Of a stretch of DNA of 64,000 nt, positions 22,919 through 34,289 are shown piece by piece (the first letter of the stretch is position 1; every line of letters starts with the position of its first letter). The notes beneath the pieces were generated by a model, which saw only the letters and a list, made by a program, of their open reading frames with translations, did no database searches and was not told the origin of the DNA. Source of the DNA: Salticus scenicus (Eukaryota > Arthropoda > Arachnida > Araneae > Salticidae). The stretch lies in the NCBI GenBank assembly GCA_963930645.1, contig OZ005652.1, positions 267,694,006-267,758,005 on the forward strand, given 5' to 3'. Made by a program: the position numbers and the translations under genes.

Positions 22919-24672
22919 CAGGGTTGGAAGAAACCCGTCCCAATGGGGTTTTTTGGGTTTTATAAAGGGTTTTCGGATTTAATGAGGGTTTTTTGGGTTT
23001 AATTAGGGTTTTTTCTGAGTGTTTTCTGTTTTAATCAGAGAATTTAGGAATATTTTCTTTCTTCCTTTTTTTTTTTTAAACATTTATAGTATAATGTATA
23101 AGTCAATTAAAAAAATTAAATGTTAATTATTCATTAAAATCAAAATTTAAAAAAAATATTTTAAAATTTCAAGTCATTATGATTTTAAGGTGCCTGCCTA
23201 CCTTTAAAACGCAATTTTCGTTCAAAACTCCGATTTTCGGGTTATTATTAAAGCCTGGCATTTTAGCTTTCTAAATCAGTTTGAATTTTGTTTCTATCTT
23301 GGTTAGAATGAGTTACAGGCATTTTAATACAGTAAAACCTCTCTAAGTTGGACACCTACGGTTCCAAGAAAAAGTGTCCAACTTAGAGAGGTGTCCAACT
23401 TATAGGGGTTAGACATAATGTTAATGGATACATTCCGTTCCGAGAAAAAGCGTCTAACTTAGAGGGGTGTCCAACTTGAGAGGTTTCGCTGTATTAGTCA
23501 CTCGCCATTTTTTGAAACCGGAAGTGACCCGGAAATGTTTGTTTACATAAATGTTTTACTCAATATAAGCATCAAAATTTGTTACTGAACATAAAATGAA
23601 TTTAAAAAAGAAAAAAAAAAAAAAAACTGTGAAATAAATCAGGAACTTATTAATATATATATTATATATATATATATATTTTTGCTTAATAGTTAAAGTC
23701 TTGTTTTTAAATTTGTTTTCTGCTTTTTCTCAAAATGAGACTTTTAGCATTTTGCTTTATCCCAAAACATAATTCGAAAAGTTATAATTGAAACTTTGAC
23801 AAAATACTCTGAGGAGTTGTTTTAGGGATTAAACTACGACAATGAATCTAGCTAATTTTTATTTATTTTTTTTTTTCTTTGTCAGAAGTTATGAACTGCC
23901 ATGTATATTCATGATAGCATGTAAAAATGTTATCTTCTCTAAAATATTAAATCACATGGTTATAGTTTTGAGAGTAGTTCACCCCCTTAAGGACCTTTCA
24001 ATAATTTAAATAAAATTTACAGAATAAAAATATGTGTATTTAAATTTGACTTATGCTGTTTTGTAAAAGTGCTTTTTTTTCGCAAATTTTATGCATATTT
24101 TGAGCCTAAATATCAAAATATTTTAAAATTTGCGTATTTTTTTCAGGTTAATCACTGTATTTTACTATATTCTATCATACAATGCACATAAATAGGCAAT
24201 TTTTCAATTATTAAGAAAAATCACCTTTGACGGTAGGCAGGCACCTTAACTTATAAAAATTTTTAAAAACTAAATAATTGTACTTTTAAATATTCGAAAA
24301 TTCTACTTATCTTCCCTCTACAACAGACAACTGGATTTTAATAACTATTTAGTGTTGCTTTATTACATTTTTCCCATTTAACAGATTTTCTTAAAATATT
24401 TTTAATTATCGTCTGTCAACATTACGTAACAACGTAGCATTGTTAAAGTTTTCAGAATTTTTTTAAAATTTGATTTTAATTTATTTATGCTTTGCATTTC
24501 TCGAGTCACATAGTTTTCTTTACATTGATAAACGACTCTGTTTTTTCTTGCTTTTACATACATGTACATATATGCAAATAAATATATATATCTTTTTATT
24601 GTGTTTTAAAAGTGTTTTATTGAAAAAACCCACCCGAGTTTTTTCGGGCCGGACAAAATCATACCAACCTTG
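22919..24672 (+). mobile_element. hAT-like element inserted in H1 (1754 bp)
   Basis: The termini CAGGGTTGGAAG and ATACCAACCTTG are imperfect inverted repeats, related to the family at 3079-4380. Subterminal GGGTTTTTTGGGTTT repeats fit that family type. Flanks CGTAGACC (22911-22918) and TATAGACC (24673-24680) match at 6 of 8 positions, consistent with an old duplication. H1 tandem-unit sequence continues on both sides. A pogo MITE at 23330-23491 is nested inside. No transposase. Confidence 0.72.
23330..23491 (+). mobile_element. Pogo-like MITE (162 bp)
   Basis: CAGTAAAACCTCTCTAAG at the left and, reversed, CAGCGAAACCTCTCAAG at the right, with TA duplications at 23328-23329 and 23492-23493. 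The interior is nearly all AAGTTGGACAC-type inverted motifs, so it can fold on itself. Same family as 36301-36445. Confidence 0.88.
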
Positions 24673-24921
24673 TATAGACCATAACGATATTATTATTATT
24701 ATTATTTTTTTTTTTTTTGTGTGTGTGTGTGTGTGTGTGTGCCCCTGAAAAAGAAACTTAGTTCTGGATTCATCAAAATCTGTACAGTACGTGTGACGGT
24801 GACTTCTAACAAGTACATCAATTTTCAGCTCAATCGGATGAGGTGTTTAGACACAATCGTACTTGAAAAAATATTTTGAGCCCATAATGATATATATATA
24901 CAATATATTTTGGTGTTCCTG

Positions 24922-24953
<32 letters not shown>

Positions 24954-25300
24954 GTGCTAGATTCACCAAAATCAATAGGATTCGTGCTGCGGTGACGTAC
25001 AACATAAGTACCAATTTTCAGCTCATTTGAGAACAAGGCGTGTAGAAAGCTATCGTGTTCATTCTCACACACATACATACAAATCATCGTAAAAATAGCA
25101 AAATTGAACTCGGAGGACCTTAAAACACATAGATACACCAAAATCTCAATGTCGAATTTTTGTCATAATTACAATTCTTTTCTTTTACAAAGTATGTTCT
25201 GAAAGTAAAAAGTATATTAAAGTTAAAACATTTTATTATATGACACTTGCTTTCCCTTCTCCATTAAGGAAAGGGTAAAATATATAAAACGTATATTTTA

Positions 25301-25908
25301 ATCAACGAGATATATAAATTAGAGTGCTGATTCAATGGATGAAGGATTAGCTTTCCGTGGTTCAAGATGAATCACGTGACATGCTCCAATAGGTTGCTGT
25401 GTTTGGCCCTTTATCGCTATTTTTGCATTTAAAATATCAGTTCGACAAATTATCATTATTATTAGGTAACATGACAGTCCTATGACCGAAATAAATTGTT
25501 TTTAAAATAATTTTACACATATTTCACATTATAATAAATAATAAAATACCTTTTTTTTTCATCGTTTCTCAACAAAGTTTAAAAGTGTTTATAAAAGAAA
25601 ATTTGAACTTTTAAAGAGCTAAATTTAACAACAAATAATAATTTTTCAACTATTTTTAAGCATTTTGTCGGTTAAAGTTCACTTACACGAAATGAAAAAG
25701 AAGTAAAATCAAAATGGTTTAGAACAAAAGAATATTAAACTACGTAAAGTAAACAAAAACATTGAAACCGTTGCCATAGAAATTTACTGAAAATGAGCTG
25801 TTACCAAGGAAACCACTGAATACGCAGGTGCAAGGAGAGCATGTCACATGACTCATCTTGGACCCTCTCAAGGGTTACCATTTATCACTCTACTTTATAT
25901 ATCGTTGA
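25301..25908. mobile_element. Unclassified element with ~85-bp terminal inverted repeats
   Basis: The left terminus ATCAACGAGATATATAAATT and the reversed right terminus ATCAACGATATATAAAGT continue as inverted repeats through AGAGTG and CAAGATGA(A/G)TCA(C/T)GTGACATGCTC. The interior has no coding frame. The target duplication is uncertain because both flanks are T/A-rich. Confidence 0.65.
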
Positions 25909-27009
25909 TTTTAATCTAATAAAAATTTGTTTTCTTTAAGAAATTTAGGGGGTAAAAAAATAAATAATCAATGTTTACTTTCAGTGTAGGGCATTATTAC
26001 GGTCAGTGTTCCCCTTTTAAAGTTTGTTTTATTTTGTCTTGGCTGCTGAAACACAGGTTACTTCTTTTTTCTCACCCAACTTCAGTTACATTGTGTTCAT
26101 CAAGTCGGTAATAATGAATTCCCTTGCACTATTCTTCGACCTCCCGACCCCCCTCCTTTATCGATTGAACACCGTGATAAAATAGGAATAGATAAATTTT
26201 GGTCACGCTTCTCTTTGAACAAAATAAAGAAACTTGTACACCATCCAAGATTAGATTTTTGTAGAGGCACTCCTCTTCTAACGGAAATAATTATAACAAA
26301 TGACTGTCACAAGACAAGAATTTTGTGTGTTCTGAAATGTAAGACTTTTTTGGTCTGTAGTAGCCTATGTCACATTTAGAAATTTAGTTATCGTACCAGT
26401 GAAAATTCTATATATGTCAAAATTTCATAATAATAAAAAGATTACTTTAATGTTGTTCTTTTTAAATGGATATTGTCGCATGGTAGAGATAATTGTTTTG
26501 TTATGATATCTGCAAAAAAACTATTAGCTTAATGCATAATATTTCTGTATAGGAGATGTCTATGAAGCTTTTTCTTTAAATATATTAATTTTTACCTGAC
26601 GAAGATGCTGTTTTTCTTTTTAAACTTTTCGCTGTTTTCTATAGATTAAAAAAAAAAAAAATCTTTTTAATTAGTATTTATATATTTAAGAAATCTTTAT
26701 CCAGTTACAGTTTGAATAAATTGATTTCTCCAGGGGTGATCGTGTATAGAAATTTTTCTTGATTTTCAGGAATTTATAAGATTATTTTTCGTAACTGTAA
26801 AGTGAAAATTGTTGTATAATGGAAATTAGGCATGTCTTTTCTAATTTATTAGTTTTTTTTTTTTTAACAAAAATTTTATATGCCTTTTTATTACAATAAA
26901 TAAAAAAAATAATAATATTAATAATAATCTCAATTTTCCTCTCCCCCATCCTTTCTCCTTTTCTTTTCTTATTTCTTTATTTTTTTGTGTATGTACAGGG
27001 GCCTCGCCG
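25909..27009. other. AT-rich stretch without recognised genes
   Basis: No credible frame. A segment at about 26710-26850 (GTGAAAATTGTTGTATAATGG) resembles 56860-56980, suggesting another old repeat of unknown class. Confidence 0.4.
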
Positions 27010-27268
27010 AGATTGTTATTTTTTATTTATTTATTTTAAATGCTTTCCTCTTTAATTAACGAAGAAGGTAAATTATAAAAAAATTCTTTAGTCATTTATT
27101 TTACATATTTTTATAGGTTAGTATGTCACATGAAATTTTACTGTATTAAAAAATGCTTATAACTTGATTGCCTGACTGTCTGTCCGTGCTCTGATTTAAG
27201 GAAATAATTTTAGCATGTCTCGAAAATAATAAATGTTACTTAAGGTCACAATAACATATGTCCTATTA

Positions 27269-27900
27269 CAGGGTTTAACCTGACAAAAAAATTACTTTAG
27301 CATTTTAGCGAAAATAGGCAAGCACTATTTTAGCTTTTTCAAAAGTTAATTCTTTGGATACCATTGATTTCTTTTACTTAGCTTTGTTATTCTTTTGTTC
27401 ATTGATGATTTTAACCGAGCATCCATATTTGTGACTTAAAAATATGAATCAGGGAAACTATGTTTTGATTTTAACAATAGAAAAAGAGGTACTCGTATCA
27501 TATGTGTAAAATGAAAAAGCAATTGATAAATTATGTAAAGTGTAGTGGTAGATAATAGTGAAATACTAGTGCTAAGAATGCTTCTATGAATCAAATTCTG
27601 AATTCTGACATACTTTTTTAAATATTTTTGCATTTAAATTCAATCATTAAAAATTAAAAATAAATCCAAATTACTATATAAATAATCATTCCCAAAAATT
27701 TCAGTCCTTTCGTAGTTTTTGCCTGCAAATATTGCAAAAAAAAAAAAAAAAAAAAAAAAAAATTCAGAGTTATTATATAGAGATATTTTATACAGTTATC
27801 CAGTTTTAGCTTTTTAGCGAAATTCTGACCACCATGTTTTAGCAAAATATGATACCTTTTAGCAAAATGCTAAAAAAAACTAATGGCAGTTTAAACCCTG
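27269..27900 (+). mobile_element. hAT-like element with exact TSD (632 bp)
   Basis: The termini CAGGGTTTAACCTG and CAGTTTAAACCCTG form inverted repeats. An exact 8-bp duplication TCCTATTA lies at 27261-27268 and 27901-27908. Subterminal TTTTAGC(A/G)AAAT motifs occur on both sides. The two minus-strand frames of 63-65 codons inside it have no recognisable motif and include an A tract. No transposase. Confidence 0.9.
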
Positions 27901-27906
27901 TCCTAT

Positions 27907-28460
27907 TACTTTCTTCTATATTCAATTGAAGAAAATATTGGATTCCTAAAAATTTTCGACCTCGGAGTTTTGATTAATTTACAAGTTTTGAGAGCTGTAA
28001 AACACGATTTGACCATTTTTAGAAAATGTCTGTCTGTCTGTGTGTGACAAAATTTTGTGTCAACTGTATCTCAGGTACTACTGCACAGAATTTCATACAA
28101 ATTGGTATGTAGTTACACATTGACATAAATTAGTGCCTATCATCAACTTTTGGTAGAAATTGTCCAACAGCTTGCGTTGCCATCCCGCTTTTTCTAAATT
28201 TTTAACATGGTGGTATATGACAAAATTTTGTATAAATGTGCATAAAGGGAATTATTTTTTAATAATCAATATGAAATTTAAAAGAGTTATTTGTAATAGA
28301 GATATTCAACTGGGGGGGGGGGTGTATGTTGGAGCCTCGTTTCTTCCCCCTGGAGAGGAGTAAATTTTAAAAATGGGTATCTTTTAAAAGAGCTTGCAAT
28401 ACCTTTAAAGCAAAACATAGTTGAACCATCGATCTGCGGTAATTTAAAATAAAATTATCG

Positions 28461-28491
<31 letters not shown>

Positions 28492-28700
28492 GTAATATTG
28501 AGAATAAAATTGAATTTTTTTCGATATTTAGTGTTATACTATTACTACTCTAATACGGAAATTGTCTGCATTATCATGGACGATATTTTTTTTTAAATAA
28601 TTTTAATAAATAAGTACATATTTTGTACAGGCAAATATAGAAGAAAGTCATGTGGTGGCCACAACATACTGGTTTAAAATAGTACTCATCTCGTTAATTG
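27907..28700 (-). mobile_element. H3 Helitron-like element, near-complete
   Basis: The plus-strand left end is the H3 3' hairpin (TACTTTCTTCTATATTCAAT and GAAGAAAATATTGG). Next come TTTTCGACCTCGGAGTTTTG, a GTCTGTCTGTC short tandem repeat, TATCTCAGGTACTACTGC, and the 5' end GAAGAAAGTCATGTGGTGGCCACAACAT at about 28645-28672. This order parallels Drosophila INE-1/DINE-1. No protein encoded. Confidence 0.72.
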
Positions 28701-29393
28701 TTTGCGCATATGTACAAACAAAAGAAATTGAATGCGTTACTTCCGCTGAAACTTTGTCCTATCGTCTGTAGGGTGTATGAAGGGTAATTTTTTTAAACAC
28801 TTCTACTTCACTTTCCAGGGCTCTCTCAATGCAGTGAAATTAGCATTATTTTTTCAAATGCGCAAATGCATCTTTTCCGTGGAAAATGGTTGATTAATAT
28901 CGTTTGCAAGATCGCACAAAAGAATTCGAATACAAAATGGGATATAAGTGAAAATGAGTAAAAGAAGAGTTTTAGTAATATTAGCCATTTTTAATACCTT
29001 CCTACATTGTTTGATAAATAGTACTTATATTTTCGTATTGATTTTCTGTGTCTATGTGCCTTCTGTTCGTCCGTATTGAATTTATATTTATATGTTTATG
29101 TAATTGTCTTCGAAAATGTTAGTAGTTTTGTTAATGGATATTCTGTTCGTTGGCTATAGAAAGCCTCTGAATTAAAAGTAGATAGGAAATTTTTTTTTAT
29201 ATAGAAATGCATGCAATTTATTTATTTTTATTTTAACGGATCGGATCCTGCCTGATTTTATCGTTTTTTGTCGGGGCCAGGCCATACAGGGTAAAAAAAA
29301 AAAAAAAAAAAATGAAAAAAATAAATAAATAAATAAACAAACAGGGTGGGCCGGGCTTTGACTTCAAAATTGTGGCCCGTGCAGATTTCTAAT

Positions 29394-30487
29394 CAGTTTA
29401 TAAACGGTTTGTCTCAGCGCTATTTTGTAGAAAGCTGTAGTTGTATGTAACTGATAAAAGTCATATATATTTGATACTTCCAGCCTAGTAGATTACTTCA
29501 TAAATAATATCTTTCTTAGGAAAATCTTTCTTAAATGTGAAATTATCATCCTCTGATAATTAAGAGATATAAAAGTTCCTATACTCTGAGACTGACTTAA
29601 TTTAAGCTCTAGCTCTTATGGATATTTTTAGATTTGATATCACGTTTCTACATTTCTTTTGTATTCTGTAATTTTATAATATATGTATAATGTCTTATCT
29701 CAACGTCCATTTCCTGACTCGGTTAAATTTCACTTATTTCTGTAAGTCCCCGAAAAGCAGTGGAAATAAAATGAAGCTGGTAGAGAAAAGGAAAGCGTTT
29801 GGCTTCTCAACCCCGTTATCCTAATGAAAGAATTGAGCACCTTTCGAATGCTCAGCGTTCGTGAAGCAATTAAAGAGAGTACCCGTGAAAGTTGCTCTGT
29901 CATTAATTATTATTATATTGTGTAGTTGCCGAAACAAAACAGTTTTTATGATATTTAATAGCTTTTTTTTTTTTCGAAGTTTTCAGTAAACAGTGTTTAG
30001 AATATATTATGTATGTCATTTTTAATGATATTTAAAATAATTTAAAATGAAAAATTCAATACTATAGGGTAAAACTTTTCAGGAGCTTTTACTGTATTTG
30101 ACATTTATGTTAAAATACTTTATTTTTGCAGAAATTTCTTATTTTGAATGTTTAATTTGTCTTACAATGTATTATGAAGCCTGCAAATATCACTTAATAT
30201 AGGTAGCCATAGCCATATGATACATCGCTAATAAGTCTCCTCTGTCTGCATGCAAAGAACAGTTTTCAGGGTTTTTGCAAGCTAGGCAGTTTCACCCCTG
30301 ATACTATTAACAGTGGTTGATTCAAACCAAAGTTTTGGTCCTTTTCCTGCCCCTTAACAAAATTCCACATCATTTAAAAAAAAAAAAAAAAAAAAACTTC
30401 ACATAATTTAAATTTATAAAATGGCCCTTTTAAAAATTTTAAATTCACGAAAACAATTCTTTCACAAGATTTCGTTCTATAAAAAAA
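29394..30487. other. Unique-looking stretch, no gene recognised
   Basis: Base composition is a little more balanced at 29750-29920, but no open frame or RNA motif stands out. A tracts occur at about 30376-30394. Confidence 0.45.
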
Positions 30488-30488
30488 A

Positions 30489-30740
30489 CTAGCAAGGTTT
30501 GCCCGCTTCGCTAGTCACTAAATTTAAAGAAAACTCCATTCTATATAGCTTTATAAAAAAAATAAAACAAAATATTTAAATTGCTCAAAAGCTCGCTTTA
30601 GGTCCCTGCTGCCTTCGGCAGCGATTTGGTCATCCGCTAAAACTCGGGCGCCTGTCCCTATTACCCGCGACAATGCCCGCCATTTAGGTGCTTATTAGAT
30701 AAGTTTCGAAAAAATTGAAGCATCCCTTTTATATTTGAAT
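30489..30740 (-). mobile_element. Helitron 3' end with CTAG hairpin
   Basis: On the minus strand the sequence ends GTGACTAGCGAAGCGGGC then AAACCTTGCTAG. CTAGC and AAG pair with CTT and GCTAG around one bulged G, the classic Helitron terminal hairpin. Upstream, CGCTGCCGAAGGCAGCAGG and AAAGCGAGCTTTTGAGCAA match 875-925 of the Helitron at 192-1494. The 5' end is not seen nearby. Confidence 0.72.
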
Positions 30741-31565
30741 CCCAGTTACATATGAACAACACTAGGAGTGGTGCACATAATATCTACTTTTATGTTATTT
30801 CCTATGCTTATTTTGTTTATTCGATCAACCATAAAATGACAGCAGTTTCACGCCTAGTATTACAATATGCTATGACCGGCTACGTCTGTTGCATGAGACA
30901 ATTTTTGTGGTTATATATGATTCATGGTTTGTAAACCTGATCATAGTACAGCCTTAATATAGTTCTCTTTGTCGACTTTCGAATTTTTGTCATAATTTTT
31001 GACTTAATCCCTTGTAACAATATGCTATGAGCGCTATTTCTGCCGTATTTTAAACAACTAATCTTTTTATGGTTACATATATATTTCCCATTAAACATAT
31101 TTTTATTTATTAAAATATTAATTTGATTTAATCAAATATTTCTGTTCGACAGCGTGCAAGTGCAGTCACACACAGAGGCTCATTTATTTGTATCATGAAA
31201 TAGCACAGTGATTAGTGTACAAAAAATAAGTAAATAGGTAAACATTATCGTGCTACACAACTTTATTATGTTGCTCCATTGGCAGCTTTTGAATTTTTGC
31301 CGCTATATTAGCGACGTATTTTCTTTTTTTTTTTTTTTTTTTTGTATGAAAAGGGGAAGGCTATTTTGCTAATAATTTTATCAGACACCTTTTTGTTTAT
31401 ACATCCTTCCAATCCTTAAGTATCCTTCCAATTCTGTTTATATTTTTAATGGTTTTTAGGTTTATAATAGTGCGAAATAAATTTGCTATTTTTAAAATTG
31501 TATTTTTTCTATAAACTTTCTATAAAAATAAAAATCATTTATGTGACTACTATTTAGGTTTAATA
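30741..31565. other. AT-rich stretch without recognised genes
   Basis: The 60-codon frame at 30752 has no motif or coding signal I can support. A T tract lies at about 31326-31343. Confidence 0.4.
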
Positions 31566-31689
31566 TTTTTACTTTCCGAACACTATAGTGAGGAAAGTAT
31601 TGTAATCATGTCAAAAATCCGAATTGGAGATTTTGATGTTTCTATACGTTTCGAGGTCCAATGAGTCCGTTTTCACTATTTTTGCGATG

Positions 31690-31744
<55 letters not shown>
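31690..31744 (+). repeat. (TG)n microsatellite inside H1
   Basis: About 27 TG units. The same position in the H1 copy at 61792-62669 also carries a long (TG)n tract, and the CA-strand equivalent is short at 33058-33075, so the microsatellite is an inherited part of the element. Confidence 0.95.
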
Positions 31745-31747
<3 letters not shown>

Positions 31748-32237
31748 CTGTGAGTGAACACGCTAGCGTCTAAACGCTTTGTTCGAATAACCTGAAATTT
31801 GGTACGTATATTGTAAGTCACCATAGTACAAACCCTATAGATTTTGGTGAATCTAGCACTTATAGTTTTTTTACAGGGACACAAAGAAAAATTCTTTATC
31901 ATTATGGCCTATGGGAGCAAAATCTTAAAAGTGCGATAGCATCTAAACGCCTTATTCAATTGAGCAAAAAATTTATACACATATTATAGGTCACAAATAC
32001 TCAATCTGTATAGATTTTGGTGAATCTAGCACTTATAGTTTTTTACAGGGACACCAGGAAAAATTCTTTATCATTTATGGCCTATGGGGCCAAATTTTTA
32101 AAAGTGTGATAGCGTCTAAACGCCTTATTAATCTGAGTAAAAAATTTGTACACGTATTATAGGGCACAGTTGCACCAACTGTATAGATTTTGGTGAATCT
32201 AGCACTTACAGTTTTTTTACAGGGACACAAAGAAAAA

Positions 32238-33206
32238 TCTGGAATGACTCCACTCGGCTTTCCGAACATTGAGTAACTAACAGTTTTGTAGATAAAATAA
32301 AGAAAGAGGTGTTGCTAAACAAACGAAAAAGAGAAAACCATAACAAAGTGTTTGAGTATTTTTCTCCATATATCACACGAGGTTTTATTTAACGCTACTG
32401 AACTTTGAGCCCTTAGATCATAAGGATAAAAAATTTTTCGTTGTGTCCCTGTAAAAATCTATAAATGCTTATAGTTAGTGCAACAGTGATTTATAATATT
32501 CATACAAATTTTCAGCTCAATTGAATAAGGCATTTAGATGCCATCGCTGGTCTCATAGGCCATAAAGATAAAGAATTTTTCTTTGTGTCCCTGTAAAAAA
32601 ACTGTAAGTGCTAGATTCACCAAAATCTATACAGTTGGTTCAAATGTGACCTATAACATGTGTACAAATTCTTTGCTGAGATTAATAAGGCGTTTAGACG
32701 CTATCACACTTTTAAAAATTTGGCAAAGAATTTTTCTTTGTGTCCCTGTAAAAAAGCTATAAGTGCTAGATTCTCCAAAATCTATACAGATTGAGTATCT
32801 GTGACCTATAATATGTGTATAAAGTTTTTGCTCAATTGAATAAGGCGTTTAGATGCTATCGCACTTTTAAGATTGTGGTCCCTTGGCCATAATGATAAAG
32901 AATTTTTCTTTGTGTCCCTGTAAAAAAACTATAAGTGCTACATTCACCAAAATCTATAGGGTTCGTACTATGGTGACTTACAATATACGTACCAACTTTC
33001 AGCTTATTCGAACAAAGCGTTTAGACGCTAGCGTGTTCACTCACAGACATACGCACATACATACACACACACATACATACATCATCGTAAAAATAGTGAA
33101 AACGGACTCGTTGGACCTCGAAACGTATAGAAACATCAAAATCTCGAATTCGGATTTTTGACATGATTACAATACTTTCCTCACTATAGTGTTCGGAAAG
33201 TAAAAA
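32238..33206 (+). mobile_element. H1 Helitron-like element nested in an opposite-strand H1 (969 bp)
   Basis: Starts TCTGGAATGACTCC with the subterminal CTTTCCGAACATTGAG. It carries ~172-bp tandem units and a short CA-rich microsatellite. It ends in the hairpin ACTTTCC..TCACTATAGTG..GGAAAGT plus A residues. The host on either side reads CAAAGAAAAA and TTCTTTATCATTATGG, which join to the uninterrupted form found in other H1 units, with no duplicated target bases beyond the ambiguous A/T run. That fits Helitron insertion. Confidence 0.85.
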
Positions 33207-33576
33207 TTCTTTATCATTATGGCCTATGGGACCAAATTTTTAAAAGTACGATAGCATCTAAACGCATTATTCAATTGAGCTGAAAATTTATATGAGTATT
33301 ATAAATCACTGTTGCACTAACTATAAGCATTTTGGTGAATCTAGCATTTATAGGTTTTTACAGGGACACAGCGAAAAATTCTTTGTCATTATGATCTATG
33401 GGCTCTCAAAGTTCAGTAGCGTTAAATAAAACATCGTGTAATATATGGAGAAAAATACTCAAACACTCTATTATGGTTTTCTCTTTTTTGTTTGTTTAAC
33501 AACTCCTCTTTCTTTACTTTATCTACAAAACTGTTAATTACTCAATGTTCGGAAAGTCGAGTGGAGTCACTCCAGA

Positions 33577-34289
33577 TTTTTTCTTTTTGTAATACTTTAT
33601 AAAAAAAAATTTATATTTTTGAGGCGCTACTTATATTAAAATGGCTGTTGCTATATTAAACTTCTTGTTGAAAAACATTCGGTGAAGTTACACCAAAATT
33701 TAAAAAATCGCCTAGGACGATTTATCAATGAAACTGATAAAATAAAAATATGGTTCATAGAGTTTAAATAATCTATTTAAAAAAAACTTTTCAAACCCAA
33801 ATTCTTAATATATCGTATCGCATAAATCTTTTCGGAGTTAGAATAAAATTTAATTTGGGGGGGGGGGGAAAAAAAAAAAAAAAAAAAAAAAAAAAACTTT
33901 TGTTTATTAACCAAAATTGATGAAATTTGAACTGCAAGTTGGTCTTGTGTTGTACAGGCTGTATATTATGTTTTTGTGTTTGTGAGAGAGAGAGAGAAAA
34001 AAAAAAATCGAAAATTGCAATTTTTAATGAGTAGCAGATTTTTTTTTCTCCAAACGGTTTCCATACAATCTTCTGTTGTTGCCGTCTGAAATTCATACTT
34101 CAGTTAATTTAAAAAAATCTAATCTCCCATCAATTACGTTCAATAGAAGAGAACGTTTAGCTCTGTTTTTGGATAGCCCTCTATACAGTCTTAAAAAAAA
34201 AAAAAAAAAAAAAAAGCACTATAAACAATATTGTGTACTTAAATTTAGTTTTACTTTAAAAGCATCTAACACGAAATGAATTACAATAC
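33577..34289. other. AT-rich stretch with G/A and A tracts
   Basis: G10-A28 block at about 33858-33896, a short (GA)n run at 33984-33997, and A tracts near 34193-34215. Frames here are translations of these tracts. Confidence 0.5.

Larger units (their letters stand above)
21407..25210 (+). mobile_element. H1 Helitron-like element, long copy split by nested elements
   Basis: The 5' end ATGGAGTGACTCC with the subterminal ATTTTCCGAAC lies at 21407-21435. The decayed 3' end, TTCTGAAAGTAAAA, lies at 25196-25210. Tandem-unit phrases typical of H1 (GAGCCCATAGATCAC, CTAAATTCACCAAAATCC, GCTCAATCGGAT) resume after each insertion: a pogo-like element at 21636-22791 and a hAT at 22919-24672. Microsatellite (GT)n and A tracts lie in the last part. 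Without insertions the element would be about 0.9 kb. Confidence 0.7.
27010..29391 (+). mobile_element. Disrupted copy of the GC-ended hAT family (9810-10652)
   Basis: Blocks matching 9960-10200 occur at 27050-27260, and blocks matching 10200-10650 occur at about 28690-29391, ending in GTGGCCCGTGCAGATTTCTA. Between them lie a complete hAT (27269-27900) and an H3 element (about 27907-28700). The left terminus is degraded, so no duplication can be read. Confidence 0.6.
31566..33576 (-). mobile_element. H1 Helitron-like element interrupted by another H1
   Basis: The plus-strand left side begins with the reversed 3' hairpin (ACTTTCCGAACACTATAGTG) and a long (TG)n tract. Tandem units of about 172 bp follow to 32237. 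After the nested copy the units resume at 33207 and run to the reversed 5' end GGAGTCACTCCAGA at 33576. The phrases CTATAGATTTTGGTGAATC and GTTTTTTTACAGGGACAC recur in each unit. The frames at 31642 and 32075 are shadows of these units and the microsatellite. Confidence 0.82.

Noticed and set aside
31642..31902. Frames with long Thr-His repeats
   Set aside because: Direct translation of the (TG)n microsatellite and H1 tandem units; the same happens at 32883 and 40931.
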